Assembly (NCBI GenBank): GCA_942493245.1
Contig: OW818685.1
Location: 1,178,001-1,242,000, forward strand
Direction: 5' to 3'
Length of the DNA: 64,000 nucleotides
Source: DAOPYU01 sp942493245
Lineage (GTDB): Bacteria; Sumerlaeota; Sumerlaeia; UBA8349
The notes under the pieces were generated by a model. The model worked only from the letters and a program-made list of their open reading frames with translations. It did no database searches and was not told the DNA's origin. Both the position numbers and the translations under genes were made by a program. Position 1 is the stretch's first letter; each line of letters starts with the position of its first letter. Below are positions 8,872 through 17,866 of the stretch, piece by piece.

Positions 8872-9504
8872 TTATGGGTGGACCAAGAGTTCCGGCAGAA
8901 TCAGGGCAACATCGGTCAAGAGGCCGATGCCGAATCCCAGGATGCCCCCGAGCACTTCGATGGCCCACAATTCGCGCGCAGCGATCCTCAGGATGATTTT
9001 CTCGAACATTTCGAGGTCGAATTCCTCGATTTTCTGGATCACCAGTTGGCGGAAGTCGAGGTTTTCCTCGAGTTTATTCAGGAGTTCCTCGGTGATTTCG
9101 GGGATGGCGCTCATGATTTCGCGCATGAGCATCCCCTTGAGTTTTTCGAGCAGCTGATCGTTCATCAGGAACCCGACCATGGGGTGAACCGTCGTGAGTT
9201 TTTCTTTGAGCAGGAGGGTCACGCGCTGGTCCACCAGGGTTTCGATGCCACTCGATACATCGGGACTCTGGAGGGCGTTTCGGATGTCGTCGTGCGAGAT
9301 CAGATGCTGCTCGACGGTTTGTCCGATGCTTTCGGCAATCTGGGCGCGCCGGTGGGGAATCAGACCGTGGAGTGAAAAGCCCAGAATGCGCCGTTCGCGG
9401 CGTGGGCGGAACAACATGCGAACCGCCACATAGTTCGTCACGTAGCCCGTTACGGCGCTGATGACCGGGATCGCGCAGAGTTGAAAAGCCAGAATTTTGT
9501 CCAT
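8872..9504 (-). CDS. DUF445 family membrane protein
   Basis: This 210-residue protein matches the DUF445 (YjiN/YheB-like) pattern. There is an N-terminal membrane segment followed by GYVTNYVAVRMLFRP, in which the NYVAVRMLF word is the family hallmark. Next comes an IPHRRAQIAESIG word and a long helical, charged middle, and the protein ends in a second membrane segment (GFGIGLLTDVALILPELL). The function of the family is unknown; it is an integral inner-membrane protein. I chose the ATG at 9504 because GGAGAAAGAAG lies just before it and because the 32 codons upstream look non-coding. It faces away from the exopolysaccharide locus. Confidence 0.85.
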   Translation of the reverse strand: MDKILAFQLCAIPVISAVTGYVTNYVAVRMLFRPRRERRILGFSLHGLIPHRRAQIAESIGQTVEQHLISHDDIRNALQSPDVSSGIETLVDQRVTLLLKEKLTTVHPMVGFLMNDQLLEKLKGMLMREIMSAIPEITEELLNKLEENLDFRQLVIQKIEEFDLEMFEKIILRIAARELWAIEVLGGILGFGIGLLTDVALILPELLVHP

Positions 9505-9866
9505 ATTTTCTTCTTTCTCCGGCGCTCGGCATCTCCGGCCTGATGGCGGAGATGCAGTTTCCTCATACCGGAAACGACACCCATCGTCAATGAACTTCAA
9601 GGCAATTTGTCCCTGTTGATTTTCTGGCGCCTTTTAGAACGCCTTTTAGAAAGTCCTTGCGAAACAAACCTCTACAAGGATACTATCCAAGGGGTGGGTA
9701 TGTATTCTCCGTAATGACTGTTGTATGTGGGAAGCATTCCCCGGGGGAGAGTAGTCTCTCAGAAGAGAGAAGATTGTTTGTCTTTTGGAGTGAACGCAGA
9801 TAGATCGAAAACCGTGTGTCATCCCATGCCCGGTTCTTTAACAACCGGCAAAAAGGAGATAAGACT
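9505..9866. other. Divergent control region upstream of the exopolysaccharide locus
   Basis: This 362-base region between DUF445 (minus) and the Wza-like gene (plus) is rich in short repeats: a direct repeat GCCTTTTAGAA (around 9629-9652), an inverted AGTCTCTC/GAGAG element near 9750-9770, and CCGGTT/AACCGG (9830-9848) close to the ribosome site. A long 5' leader for the export operon is implied. Confidence 0.5.
9657..9686 (+). promoter_or_regulatory. Candidate sigma70 promoter for the exopolysaccharide operon
   Basis: TTGCGA (9657-9662), an 18-base spacer and TACTAT (9681-9686) fit a sigma70-type promoter reading into the Wza-like gene. The leader would be about 170 bases long. This is from pattern only. 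Confidence 0.4.
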
Positions 9867-10652
9867 ATGAAACACCAATTAACCAATTCATGCGGTGTAT
9901 CGTCTTGTTCTATTTTTCCTGTAGGGAGAGTAGCCAGTTGCGCCTTCCTGCTCATTGTTCTCTGCTTGAGCGCCTGCTCGCACAACAAGAACCTGCCCCC
10001 GCCGCCCAAGGTTTTCCCACCCGTATCCGAAATGACTCCCCTCGTCCTGGGACCGGGGGATATCATTGATATCAAATTCCGGTATGCCGACGAACTCAAT
10101 GACAATCAAACCATCCGTCCGGATGGAAAAATCACCCTGCAGATGATTGATGAGATACAGGCCGCCGGTCTCACTCCCATGGACTTGGACAAACAGCTGA
10201 CGGAACAATACGCAAAGTACCTCAAAGATCCCGTGATCAGTGTCGTGGTGCGCGAAGTGGTGAGCCAGCGCGTGTACGTGGGCGGCGAGGTCAACAAACC
10301 GGGCGAAGTTCTCCTGGCGGGCCAATTGACCCCCCTGCAGGCCATCATGGCGTCGGGCGGATTGGACAAGATGAGCGCGGAACCGCGAAACGTCCTGATT
10401 ATTCGCCACCAGCAGGGACAGCGTTACGTCGCCACTGTGGATTTGTCGCAAGCGTTGAAAACAGGCGCCGAGGAGCCTTTCTATCTGATGGCGAAGGACA
10501 TCGTGTTCGTTCCGCGTAGCCGGATTGAAGAGGTCAACCTGTGGGTGGACAAGTATATCAACCGCCTGATCCCGCAGGGATTCACCTATGCGGAACAGCT
10601 CAGCGCCAGCCGTTCGATCGGTTACTCACCGGGCTATTATGGAAGACGCTAG
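9867..10652 (+). CDS. Polysaccharide export outer-membrane lipoprotein (Wza-like)
   Basis: This 261-residue lipoprotein has the lipobox LSAC with cysteine at about residue 37. A Poly_export domain (PF02563; LGPGDIIDIKF...RPDGKITLQMI) follows at about residues 55-135, then one SLBB-type domain (QRVYVGGEVNKPGEVLLAG) at about 145-225. It ends with a short tail beginning NLWVDKYINRLIPQ. Wza-type proteins form the outer-membrane exit channel for polysaccharide. It is shorter than E. coli Wza and resembles the forms in XrtA/EpsH-type loci. I chose ATG 9867 because AAAAAGGAGATAAGACT precedes it. It is the first gene of a tightly packed operon with the Wzz-like gene, an ATPase and a CpsD-like protein. 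Confidence 0.9.
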   Translation: MKHQLTNSCGVSSCSIFPVGRVASCAFLLIVLCLSACSHNKNLPPPPKVFPPVSEMTPLVLGPGDIIDIKFRYADELNDNQTIRPDGKITLQMIDEIQAAGLTPMDLDKQLTEQYAKYLKDPVISVVVREVVSQRVYVGGEVNKPGEVLLAGQLTPLQAIMASGGLDKMSAEPRNVLIIRHQQGQRYVATVDLSQALKTGAEEPFYLMAKDIVFVPRSRIEEVNLWVDKYINRLIPQGFTYAEQLSASRSIGYSPGYYGRR

Positions 10653-10717
10653 GCGAATCGGCCTTCCATTTCAGGAGTATGGAAGGCCATTCCCTATCTC
10701 CCAAAAGGATAAATGCC

Positions 10718-12406
10718 GTGCCAACGAATAACGAATACGATCTGGTTCCGGTCGAGTCAGAAATGGTGCCTTACCAGGAGCCTCAGGCATCCACCGGCAT
10801 AACGCTACGGGATGTTCTGTATGTGCTTTTTCGGCACAAGTGGAAAATGTTCCTTTTTTTCATCGTGGTTTTCTCGGGGGGGACGTTTGCCGTTCTTCTG
10901 ATGCCAGACGTCTATGAATCTAGGTCGCAGGTGCTGGTGAAAACAGGACGCAATCCCTTGACTAAAGATCCCATGATTAACGCTCCGACAGCCGACACGA
11001 CCGTCCGTAACGAAATGGCCATCATGAACAGCCGGATTCTGGCCGAACGCGTCGTCGAGGAGGTGGGGATAGAATTTATCCTCAAACGTCCAGAACCCAA
11101 GTCCCCGCTCCAACAATATGTTGCCCGTGTCTCTAAGGCTTTGAAACCTGCGTCCCCAATCTCCCCTGAAAACGAGACATTTAAGGAATACTATCGGAAT
11201 GTAGCCGTAGATGTTGTCATGCGCAGTATTCTTGTCTCCGAAAGAAGCGGCGCCAGTACTCTGGAAGTCACTTACAATGCACTCGATCCGGAAGTGGCCC
11301 ACAAAACCTTGAATTCATTCATCAACCTTTTCCTCAAGCGCCACATTGAGGTCCACCGCGCGGCGATCCAACCGGAATTCTTCGAGGGAGAAGCCCAGAA
11401 GGCCTATACAGCCTTTGAGAAGAAACAGAAGGAAATGATTGAATTCTGTGAGCGGAACAATGTGAACGCATTCGACAAACAGCAGGAGGAATTGGTCAAA
11501 ACGCACTCGGACCTGGGAATCAAGAAACGCGACACCGAGAGTTTGATCAATTCCAGTGAAGCTAAAATCCGTGTGTTTGAAGAACAACTCACACTGCGCA
11601 AGAAAGATTCGTCGAACAAACCTTCTGAACAACCAGCCGGGAAGGAGGAGGAGGGAGACTTGGCAACGGCCGTCACCCCCGAAAGTCCCCTGTTAGCAAG
11701 CCTGAAAAACGAATTGGTCAATTTGCAGAAGAAAGAAGCACAACTAGCCCGAAAATACACGGAAGGCGAGCGATTGTTGCTGGATGTTCGCGACGAAATC
11801 CGCGTCACTGAAGAAATGATTAAGAAAGAAGAAATGGCTGTAGCGGATAAAGCCAAGAAAGTAGCCGACTCGATCAAGCGGGGGCGCGCACTACCGGGTA
11901 TTATGACGCCACTCTTGGCGTCAGACCCGGTCCTCCAACAAGTTGAGCAACTGCTGGTAGCGGAAAAAGCCACTCTAACAGGGTTACAGGCCGCATTAGT
12001 GGATTACACAAAAGATCTGGCAGAGATTGAAGGAAAATTGGTGGCCATGCGGGGATTGCAGGCTGAGTATCAAAAATTACAACGTGAGAAAACCGCATTG
12101 GAAGAATCGTACATGCGTTACCTTCAAGACAAGGAACGTTCGGAGGTATCGCGTACCATGGATGAACAAATGGTCAGTAACGTGGACATAGTGCAACCCG
12201 CTACGTACCCGTTGCAGCCTGTCAAGGCCCAGAAGACAAGAAACTTGGCCGTCGTTTTTCTGGTCGCATTCTTTGGCAGTATCGGACTGGCCTTCGGGCT
12301 GGATTTCCTCAGTCAGACTTTCAAGACCAATGAAGACGTGGAACGCTACTTGGGCGTGCCGGTCCTCACCGCCGTGTCGGATAAGGTATTCAAGCGTTGT
12401 ATCTGA
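10718..12406 (+). CDS. Chain-length determinant / polysaccharide co-polymerase (Wzz/GumC-like)
   Basis: This 562-residue inner-membrane protein has one membrane span near residues 40-62, a large periplasmic part with long coiled coil (about 200-450, rich in Glu/Lys), and a second span near 525-545. The proline-rich word QPATYPLQP comes just before the second span, as in this family. Wzz/GumC proteins set polymer length and couple polymerisation to export. I chose GTG at 10718, preceded by AAAAGGAT, over the upstream ATG at 10679 whose spacing is poor. The cytoplasmic tail ends after LGVPVLTAVSDKVFK, where fused autokinase domains begin in other species; here the kinase-like domain is a separate gene. 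The 3' end overlaps the ATPase start by 10 bases. Confidence 0.88.
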   Translation: MPTNNEYDLVPVESEMVPYQEPQASTGITLRDVLYVLFRHKWKMFLFFIVVFSGGTFAVLLMPDVYESRSQVLVKTGRNPLTKDPMINAPTADTTVRNEMAIMNSRILAERVVEEVGIEFILKRPEPKSPLQQYVARVSKALKPASPISPENETFKEYYRNVAVDVVMRSILVSERSGASTLEVTYNALDPEVAHKTLNSFINLFLKRHIEVHRAAIQPEFFEGEAQKAYTAFEKKQKEMIEFCERNNVNAFDKQQEELVKTHSDLGIKKRDTESLINSSEAKIRVFEEQLTLRKKDSSNKPSEQPAGKEEEGDLATAVTPESPLLASLKNELVNLQKKEAQLARKYTEGERLLLDVRDEIRVTEEMIKKEEMAVADKAKKVADSIKRGRALPGIMTPLLASDPVLQQVEQLLVAEKATLTGLQAALVDYTKDLAEIEGKLVAMRGLQAEYQKLQREKTALEESYMRYLQDKERSEVSRTMDEQMVSNVDIVQPATYPLQPVKAQKTRNLAVVFLVAFFGSIGLAFGLDFLSQTFKTNEDVERYLGVPVLTAVSDKVFKRCI

Positions 12407-13362
12407 ATTATTATCGGCTTGTTTGCGAACCGTTCGATATCACGCCCGACCCGGCTTTCCTCTACTTGAGCCCGAGTCACAAGGAAGCCTTGGGTTCCAT
12501 TATCTGTGGCGAACAGATGCGCAAGGGGGTGATTGTGGTTACCGGCGAAGTGGGAACTGGGAAAACCACCATTATTCGAACCTTTTTGCGGTATATGAAC
12601 CGTAGCAGGACAAGGGTAATTTATATACTCAACCCCTGTGTCACCTTCGAGGAGATCCTCGACGAATGCCTCCGGGTTCTTGAGGACAGCACTCCGGCGG
12701 AAACGGTCAACGAGAAGCTCCGAGTTGTCTCAAACGCTTTGATCCAGCACTATACGGCCGGTCAGAATGTCGTCCTGATCATAGACGAAGCGCAGAACAT
12801 GCCGATCGAGACCCTCAAGCGGGTTCGGATGCTTTCGAACCTCGAAACCACCAAGGACAAACTGCTACAGATAGTCTTGGTGGGCCAACCGGAACTGAAC
12901 CAGATTCTCGAGTTAGACGACATGAAACCTTTCAAGCAACGCATTGCCGCCCGGGCGACCCTCTCTCCGCTCACCTTCAAGGAAAGCCTGGAATACCTCC
13001 AACACCGCTTGCTCCTTTCGCAGGACTCCTCGACCCCGATTTTCAAGAAAAGAGCCCTGAAACGAATTGCCCAATACGCTCAAGGGGTTCCGCGTGTCAT
13101 GAATGTGATAGGGCATCAGGCCCTCGTCGCTGGGTTCGGTTCCCAAGAGAAAGTCATCGGCGTGAACATTGTGACCGATGTCATTGCTGACTACACAGGA
13201 CACCCCAGAAAACGGCGCACCACGTCGAATTGGGGGATGGCGATGTGGTGCCTCTTTCTGACAGCCGCCTTGATCCTCTTTGTGGTCGTGAGCCAGGTTG
13301 GCCTTTCCTCACTGCTCGAAATTCTCAGAAACTGGGGGAACAACCTCATCGGAAATCCATAA
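12397..13362 (+). CDS. ExeA-like AAA ATPase of exopolysaccharide/XrtA-type loci
   Basis: This 321-residue protein opens with the family pattern YLNYYRLVCEPFDITPDP followed by FLYLSPSHKEAL. Walker A (GEVGTGKTT) is at about residues 50-58 and Walker B (VVLIIDEAQ) at about 125-133. Sensor-like words (LSNLETTKDKLLQIVLVGQPEL) follow. A single membrane segment (about 285-305) sits near the C-terminus. This matches the secretion ATPase described in PEP-CTERM/exosortase polysaccharide loci (GspA/ExeA relatives). Its role in export is not settled. The start is a TTG at 12397 inside the Wzz-like gene, with AAGG about ten bases before; translation is probably coupled. No exosortase gene is visible in the window. 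Confidence 0.88.
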   Translation: MYLNYYRLVCEPFDITPDPAFLYLSPSHKEALGSIICGEQMRKGVIVVTGEVGTGKTTIIRTFLRYMNRSRTRVIYILNPCVTFEEILDECLRVLEDSTPAETVNEKLRVVSNALIQHYTAGQNVVLIIDEAQNMPIETLKRVRMLSNLETTKDKLLQIVLVGQPELNQILELDDMKPFKQRIAARATLSPLTFKESLEYLQHRLLLSQDSSTPIFKKRALKRIAQYAQGVPRVMNVIGHQALVAGFGSQEKVIGVNIVTDVIADYTGHPRKRRTTSNWGMAMWCLFLTAALILFVVVSQVGLSSLLEILRNWGNNLIGNP

Positions 13363-13479
13363 AAAGTGAGCATCACTTTTAATTGGTATCGGCCCGGGCA
13401 TTGGAATACAATACAACAAATACGATATGGAGTTTCAGACCCAACAAACCGATCTTTGACTGAACAGAGGCCATCTCGC

Positions 13480-14262
13480 ATGACAAAAACATTTGAAGCG
13501 CTGGAAGAGGCTGAAAAGGAAAGAGAACGGGTAGAATCGGGTATTCAACCCCGAAAACGTCCTGGAGCTCTCACCGAGACAGCTGTAATGGTTCCCAGCA
13601 TGATGAAAACGGAAACGATTCGTGCCCTCCCGGAGCGCGATCTCGAAGATGCCATGGCACTCCTCCACCAGAACATATCCCTGCACGTCCAAGAAGGAAC
13701 CGGCCAGGTTATCCAGTTCGTCGGAACTCGAAAAGACGAAGGTACCTCGGTCATGGTGCGGGAATACGCAAAGTTTTCCGCTTTCCGGCTCGGAAAAACG
13801 GTCCTGTTGCTCGATGCCAACCGCACGGAACCATGTCAGTTGCGATTTTTCAATGTCGAGCCTTCCTCCGGCTGGGAAGATTGCATTCTCAAGGGAACCC
13901 TAATTACCGATACCATTCACCGCATCGGCGAAGAACACCTTTTCGCCGGTCAGCTCTCGACGTCACCCGCTCGCTCGGCCCAGTTGTCCGACATGCCCAA
14001 GATCGGAGAATTCTTCGAACGGTTGCGACTCCAGTTCGACCTCGTTCTCATAGACTCACCCGTACTGACAGCCTCCCCTGAAGCGCTCTCGATGGCCCGA
14101 AAAGCCGACGGAGTAGTACTCGTTGTGGACGCGGAACAAACCCGGAAACAGGCCACCAAACGTGTGCGCGACCGCATTGTGGAACATGGCGGCAAGGTTC
14201 TCGGGGTCATCCTGAATAAACGCAAGTATCCTATCCCTTCATTTCTCTACAAATTTCTGTGA
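13480..14262 (+). CDS. CpsD/CapB-like P-loop protein with degenerate Walker A
   Basis: This 260-residue protein aligns with bacterial tyrosine autokinases/ParA-like ATPases of polysaccharide operons. It has a leading amphipathic part, then VIQFVGTRKDEGTS (about residues 77-90) at the P-loop position, VLLLDAN (Walker A') and LVLIDSPVL (Walker B). The usual GKS/GKT lysine is missing: the loop reads DEGTS. The C-terminus (RKYPIPSFLYKFL) has only two tyrosines, not the tyrosine cluster expected for autophosphorylation. It may regulate the Wzz-like protein without being a normal kinase. I chose ATG 13480; upstream codons look non-coding. It follows the ATPase by about 117 bases in the same direction. 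Confidence 0.78.
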   Translation: MTKTFEALEEAEKERERVESGIQPRKRPGALTETAVMVPSMMKTETIRALPERDLEDAMALLHQNISLHVQEGTGQVIQFVGTRKDEGTSVMVREYAKFSAFRLGKTVLLLDANRTEPCQLRFFNVEPSSGWEDCILKGTLITDTIHRIGEEHLFAGQLSTSPARSAQLSDMPKIGEFFERLRLQFDLVLIDSPVLTASPEALSMARKADGVVLVVDAEQTRKQATKRVRDRIVEHGGKVLGVILNKRKYPIPSFLYKFL

Positions 14263-14363
14263 GTCTATGCAAGGGTGGAACAGATCATTCGTCTTGAAAA
14301 ATCCCCGGTTCAGGGGATACATATTCTAAGTAGTTTCAGTTTCTTCGGCTCGGGAGAATCACA

Positions 14364-15386
14364 ATGTCGCAGGAGTCGTTCCAAATCGGCGTCGTGGGTT
14401 GTGGGTACTGGGGACCCAATCTCATCCGGAACTTTAACGGTCTCGACGGAGCCAATGTCCGTTGGGTTTGCGACATGGACGAGAAGCGCCTGGCTCACAT
14501 GAAACGTCTCTACCCTTCTGTTCAGACCACCCAGAGCTACACCGACCTGACCCAGGACCCCGAGTTGGACGCTATCGCAATCGCGACCCCAGTGCGTTTT
14601 CATTACGACTTGGCCCAACAGAGCCTGAATGCCGGGAAACACACGTTCATCGAAAAACCCATGGCCAGTTCCTACGCTGAATGTAAAGAACTCAACGAAC
14701 TGGCCGCTCAAAAGCAACTCACCCTGATGGTCGGTCATACCTTTATCTATACGGCAGAGGTGCGCAAGATCAAAGAGATCCTGGATAAAGGGGAACTGGG
14801 CGACATCTTCTACATCAGTTCCCGACGTCTCAACCTGGGCCTCTTCCAGAAAGACATCAACGTCGCCTGGGATCTGGCGCCCCACGACATTTCCATCATC
14901 CTCTATCTGCTCGATTCCCTGCCTGCCACCGTCAACTGCCAGGGGAAAGCCCACATCGCCGAAGGTATTGAGGACATCACAAACATATCCCTGAATTTCC
15001 ACAACGGCGGGTTTGCCACGATCATGAGCAGCTGGCTCGACCCCAACAAGATCCGCGAAATGACCATCGTCGGCAGCAAACGCATGCTCGTGTACAACGA
15101 CATCCTGCCCCAGGAAAAAATCAAAATCTACGACAAGCGTGTCGAAGTCCCCCCCCACTACGACACCTTCGCCGAATTTCAGTACTCCTACCACTACGGC
15201 GACATCTACGCGCCCCATCTGAGTCAGTCCGAACCCCTTAAGGTCGAAACCCAACACTTTCTCGACTGCATCAAGACCGGCAAAACCTCCGAGACTTGTG
15301 GTGAAAAAGGGATGCAGGTGGTCCAGATCCTCGAAGCTTGTTCGGCCTCTCTGCGAGCGGGAGGTGCCGCCATTGCAATCACCTGA
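14364..15386 (+). CDS. Gfo/Idh/MocA family sugar dehydrogenase (WbpB/WlbA-like)
   Basis: This 340-residue oxidoreductase has an N-terminal Rossmann fold with the dinucleotide motif VVGCGYWGPN (residues 10-19). The family word EKPMA follows near residue 98, with the catalytic lysine, and then a C-terminal alpha/beta domain with the histidine-bearing segment WDLAPHDISIIL. NAD-dependent oxidation of a nucleotide-activated sugar, as in WbpB/WlbA routes to aminouronic acids, is the likely role in this setting; myo-inositol-type substrates cannot be excluded. It lies about 100 bases after the CpsD-like gene and may be the last gene of the export operon. A GGGAGA ribosome site is seen before the ATG. 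Confidence 0.87.
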   Translation: MSQESFQIGVVGCGYWGPNLIRNFNGLDGANVRWVCDMDEKRLAHMKRLYPSVQTTQSYTDLTQDPELDAIAIATPVRFHYDLAQQSLNAGKHTFIEKPMASSYAECKELNELAAQKQLTLMVGHTFIYTAEVRKIKEILDKGELGDIFYISSRRLNLGLFQKDINVAWDLAPHDISIILYLLDSLPATVNCQGKAHIAEGIEDITNISLNFHNGGFATIMSSWLDPNKIREMTIVGSKRMLVYNDILPQEKIKIYDKRVEVPPHYDTFAEFQYSYHYGDIYAPHLSQSEPLKVETQHFLDCIKTGKTSETCGEKGMQVVQILEACSASLRAGGAAIAIT

Positions 15387-15843
15387 CCCCAAAGGAGGAG
15401 CCACAAACCGACTTCCTGAGGTTGTCACAATACGATACCGTGCCCATCTTCAGATGGTATATGGATTGCTATACTCTGAGCAAGAGCCCGGAGACGGGAG
15501 CGAAAATGCAGAATCCCCGCATTTTGCATGTTTGGTTCCTTGAAAGTCCCGAAATCGAGACGCGTTTCTGTTCCGTTCGCGAGACACGTCCGGGAAAACG
15601 ACTCCCAATTCCGTTTCCGGCAGTCCAATAAACCGCTGGGAATACTCTGTGAAAATTTTTCGGAGAAAAGGGACATCGTTTTCTTGCCACAGAAATGTTG
15701 GACGCGTATAATAAGCTTTCATCGGAGTGACTCTGATGGCAAGAGATTTAGATTCAAAAGAGATCGCTTGGGTCTTCAAGGTTCTTTTGGACCCCCTAAA
15801 TTTGAAGTGCACAATCTTTGTTCTAGGCCAAAGGAGTCAAGTC
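15387..15843. other. Intergenic region carrying a strong promoter
   Basis: This 457-base gap marks the border between the conserved export genes and the AT-rich sugar-assembly genes. Apart from the promoter at 15684-15712 and a leader of about 130 bases, I see no gene. An open frame from 15727 continues into the beta-helix gene but lacks a ribosome site. Confidence 0.55.
15684..15712 (+). promoter_or_regulatory. Near-consensus sigma70 promoter
   Basis: TTGCCA (15684-15689), a 17-base spacer and a perfect TATAAT (15707-15712) read toward the beta-helix gene. It is the best promoter match I found in the window. It is placed to drive the AT-rich variable block separately from the export genes. 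Confidence 0.7.
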
Positions 15844-17814
15844 ATGAAAACCTCGACGAGACCCGGTAGAAACAATATCGTTGCTGCCATTCTCTGGACG
15901 TTCCTCTTTGCTGGCCATCTTTGGGCGGGAACCACCTACTACGTGGATTTTGACTCTGGCTCCAACACCAACGCCGGCACCCAGGCTGCCCCGTGGAAAC
16001 ACGCCCCCGGCGACCCCAACGCCACGAACGGTCCAAAAAACGTTGCCCTCCAACCGGGCGATACGGTCCTTTTCAAAGGTGGAGTTACCTACCGGGGGAG
16101 TATCAACATAACGGCCCAGGGAACCGAAGCCAACCCCATCACCTATAAAGGAGACGGTTGGGGAACGTCCAAGGCTATCATTGACGGTTCGGACCCATTC
16201 AATGCCACTTGGACACGCTGTACCAGCGCCGCAGACTGCGGTGGCAACCCCAACTGGGCCAACATCTGGTACACCACCGCCCCCGCAAACTTTAATATCT
16301 TTTGTCCAGTATATGAGGATGGCGAGTTTCTGTGGTTCGCCCAAGACCCCAATCCCGCCAATCCCATCTTCTATGACCGCTATCAGGAGTTCCGAGATAT
16401 CCCACTAAACGACCCCAATACAACTATCACCCAAACGACTCTAAAAGATAGTAGGTATTTCACACAAAGTGATACCTCATATTGGAATAATTCATATATT
16501 ATGATATGGCATAACCCCAATACAGTCACTCCTGTACCAATTACCAATTTTAATGCGCAAACGAATACGCTATCGTTCAATGACATTGGAGATGTCCTGT
16601 ACAAAAATAAACCTGGTAAATACGCCATGCTTGGGCATGTAAGTTTGATTGACATCCCCGGCGAATTTAGTCAGCATAACAACAATCTTTTTGCTTGGCC
16701 GAAGAATTCAGATAATCCTAATAACCATATTTATTCAATTTCCAGTCGAAAGGTGGGAATCGAGATAAATGGAGGATGTCACTACCTGGTAGTTGAGGGA
16801 TTTTTAATCCGGGATTTTCACGGACTAATAAAAGAACACGCACAAGGATGCGGAGTGAGATCATCCTCAACTATCTTATCTACAAACATAACAATTCGAA
16901 ATAATGAATTCACCCAACTTAGATCATTAGAGAAAAAAGGTGCTATCTATATGAGTACCGGCTCCAATTTTCGCATCGAGAACAATTACATCCACCACTG
17001 TCAAAAAAACAACGGCATACTCGCTTCCGGTGATCGTATATATTGCGATAGAAATACGATCGAGTATATCGGGTATATTGGCATAATATATATGCGAGCG
17101 ACAAACAGCCGCATTATTGACAATCTGATTCGATATACGAATGCCACCCATGCTAATGGAGTCTCTGTTTACACTAGTAGCAAAAATGTATTAATATCCC
17201 GGAATCGCATTATTATTGGGGCAGAGAATATTCCTCTCACCATTGAAATGTCGGAAAATATCTACATAATTGGCAATCTTCTGGATGGCATGGTGGACAG
17301 TCGTGGCTTCGCCAATTGGGGCGGGATGACGGGAGTCAATCCCATTTTAAATAATACTATTGTTCGCGGGAACAAAAACATAGGAGCCTATGTCGCCTCA
17401 ACAGCATCGTCGTTTGTTTTTAGAAATAACATTATTAGTGGGTTATTAGGGTCGACGGTTTCAACCCTACCTACCAACAGGCAATATAATCTGTATACGA
17501 CTTACAGTTGGCAGCAGAACAATGCGGCATGGTCACTCAATACGGGCGAAATATATAACCCGGCAACATCTTCAATTTTTGTAGATCACGACAAGGGGGA
17601 CTTTCACTTGAAGGCTGATAGCCCGGCAATAGGAAAGGGAATAGACGTATCTTCATACTACCCAACGGATTTATTCCCAGACGTTGATTTTTCTGTTGAT
17701 CTTGAAGGGAAAGTCCGTTCTGTTGGCTGGCATCTTGGGGCTTATACTCCAACAAATCGCGATACCGACGCGCCTGAAGCCCCGATAGGACTTTCAGGAC
17801 ATCTTGTTCCATGA
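15844..17814 (+). CDS. Secreted right-handed parallel beta-helix protein
   Basis: This 656-residue protein has a signal peptide (about residues 1-28, ending LWAG). A lead-in common to secreted beta-helix proteins follows (TYYVDFDSGSNTNAGTQAAPW, LQPGDTVLFKGG). A long series of PbH1-type rungs comes next (NFRIENNYIHHC, DRIYCDRNTIEYIG, NSRIIDNLIRYTN, NVLISRNRI). Such proteins are usually polysaccharide lyases, epimerases or surface adhesins; I see no decisive catalytic set. ATG 15844 is chosen for its AAAGGAG site and signal peptide. Base use changes inside the gene: GC-rich to about 16400, then clearly AT-rich. The product may trim or modify the polymer made by this locus. Confidence 0.8.
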   Translation: MKTSTRPGRNNIVAAILWTFLFAGHLWAGTTYYVDFDSGSNTNAGTQAAPWKHAPGDPNATNGPKNVALQPGDTVLFKGGVTYRGSINITAQGTEANPITYKGDGWGTSKAIIDGSDPFNATWTRCTSAADCGGNPNWANIWYTTAPANFNIFCPVYEDGEFLWFAQDPNPANPIFYDRYQEFRDIPLNDPNTTITQTTLKDSRYFTQSDTSYWNNSYIMIWHNPNTVTPVPITNFNAQTNTLSFNDIGDVLYKNKPGKYAMLGHVSLIDIPGEFSQHNNNLFAWPKNSDNPNNHIYSISSRKVGIEINGGCHYLVVEGFLIRDFHGLIKEHAQGCGVRSSSTILSTNITIRNNEFTQLRSLEKKGAIYMSTGSNFRIENNYIHHCQKNNGILASGDRIYCDRNTIEYIGYIGIIYMRATNSRIIDNLIRYTNATHANGVSVYTSSKNVLISRNRIIIGAENIPLTIEMSENIYIIGNLLDGMVDSRGFANWGGMTGVNPILNNTIVRGNKNIGAYVASTASSFVFRNNIISGLLGSTVSTLPTNRQYNLYTTYSWQQNNAAWSLNTGEIYNPATSSIFVDHDKGDFHLKADSPAIGKGIDVSSYYPTDLFPDVDFSVDLEGKVRSVGWHLGAYTPTNRDTDAPEAPIGLSGHLVP

Positions 17815-17866
17815 GTGAAAATCCCAAATCTTCTGCCTCGCGGAGTATCACTGAAGGAGTTTTCTT

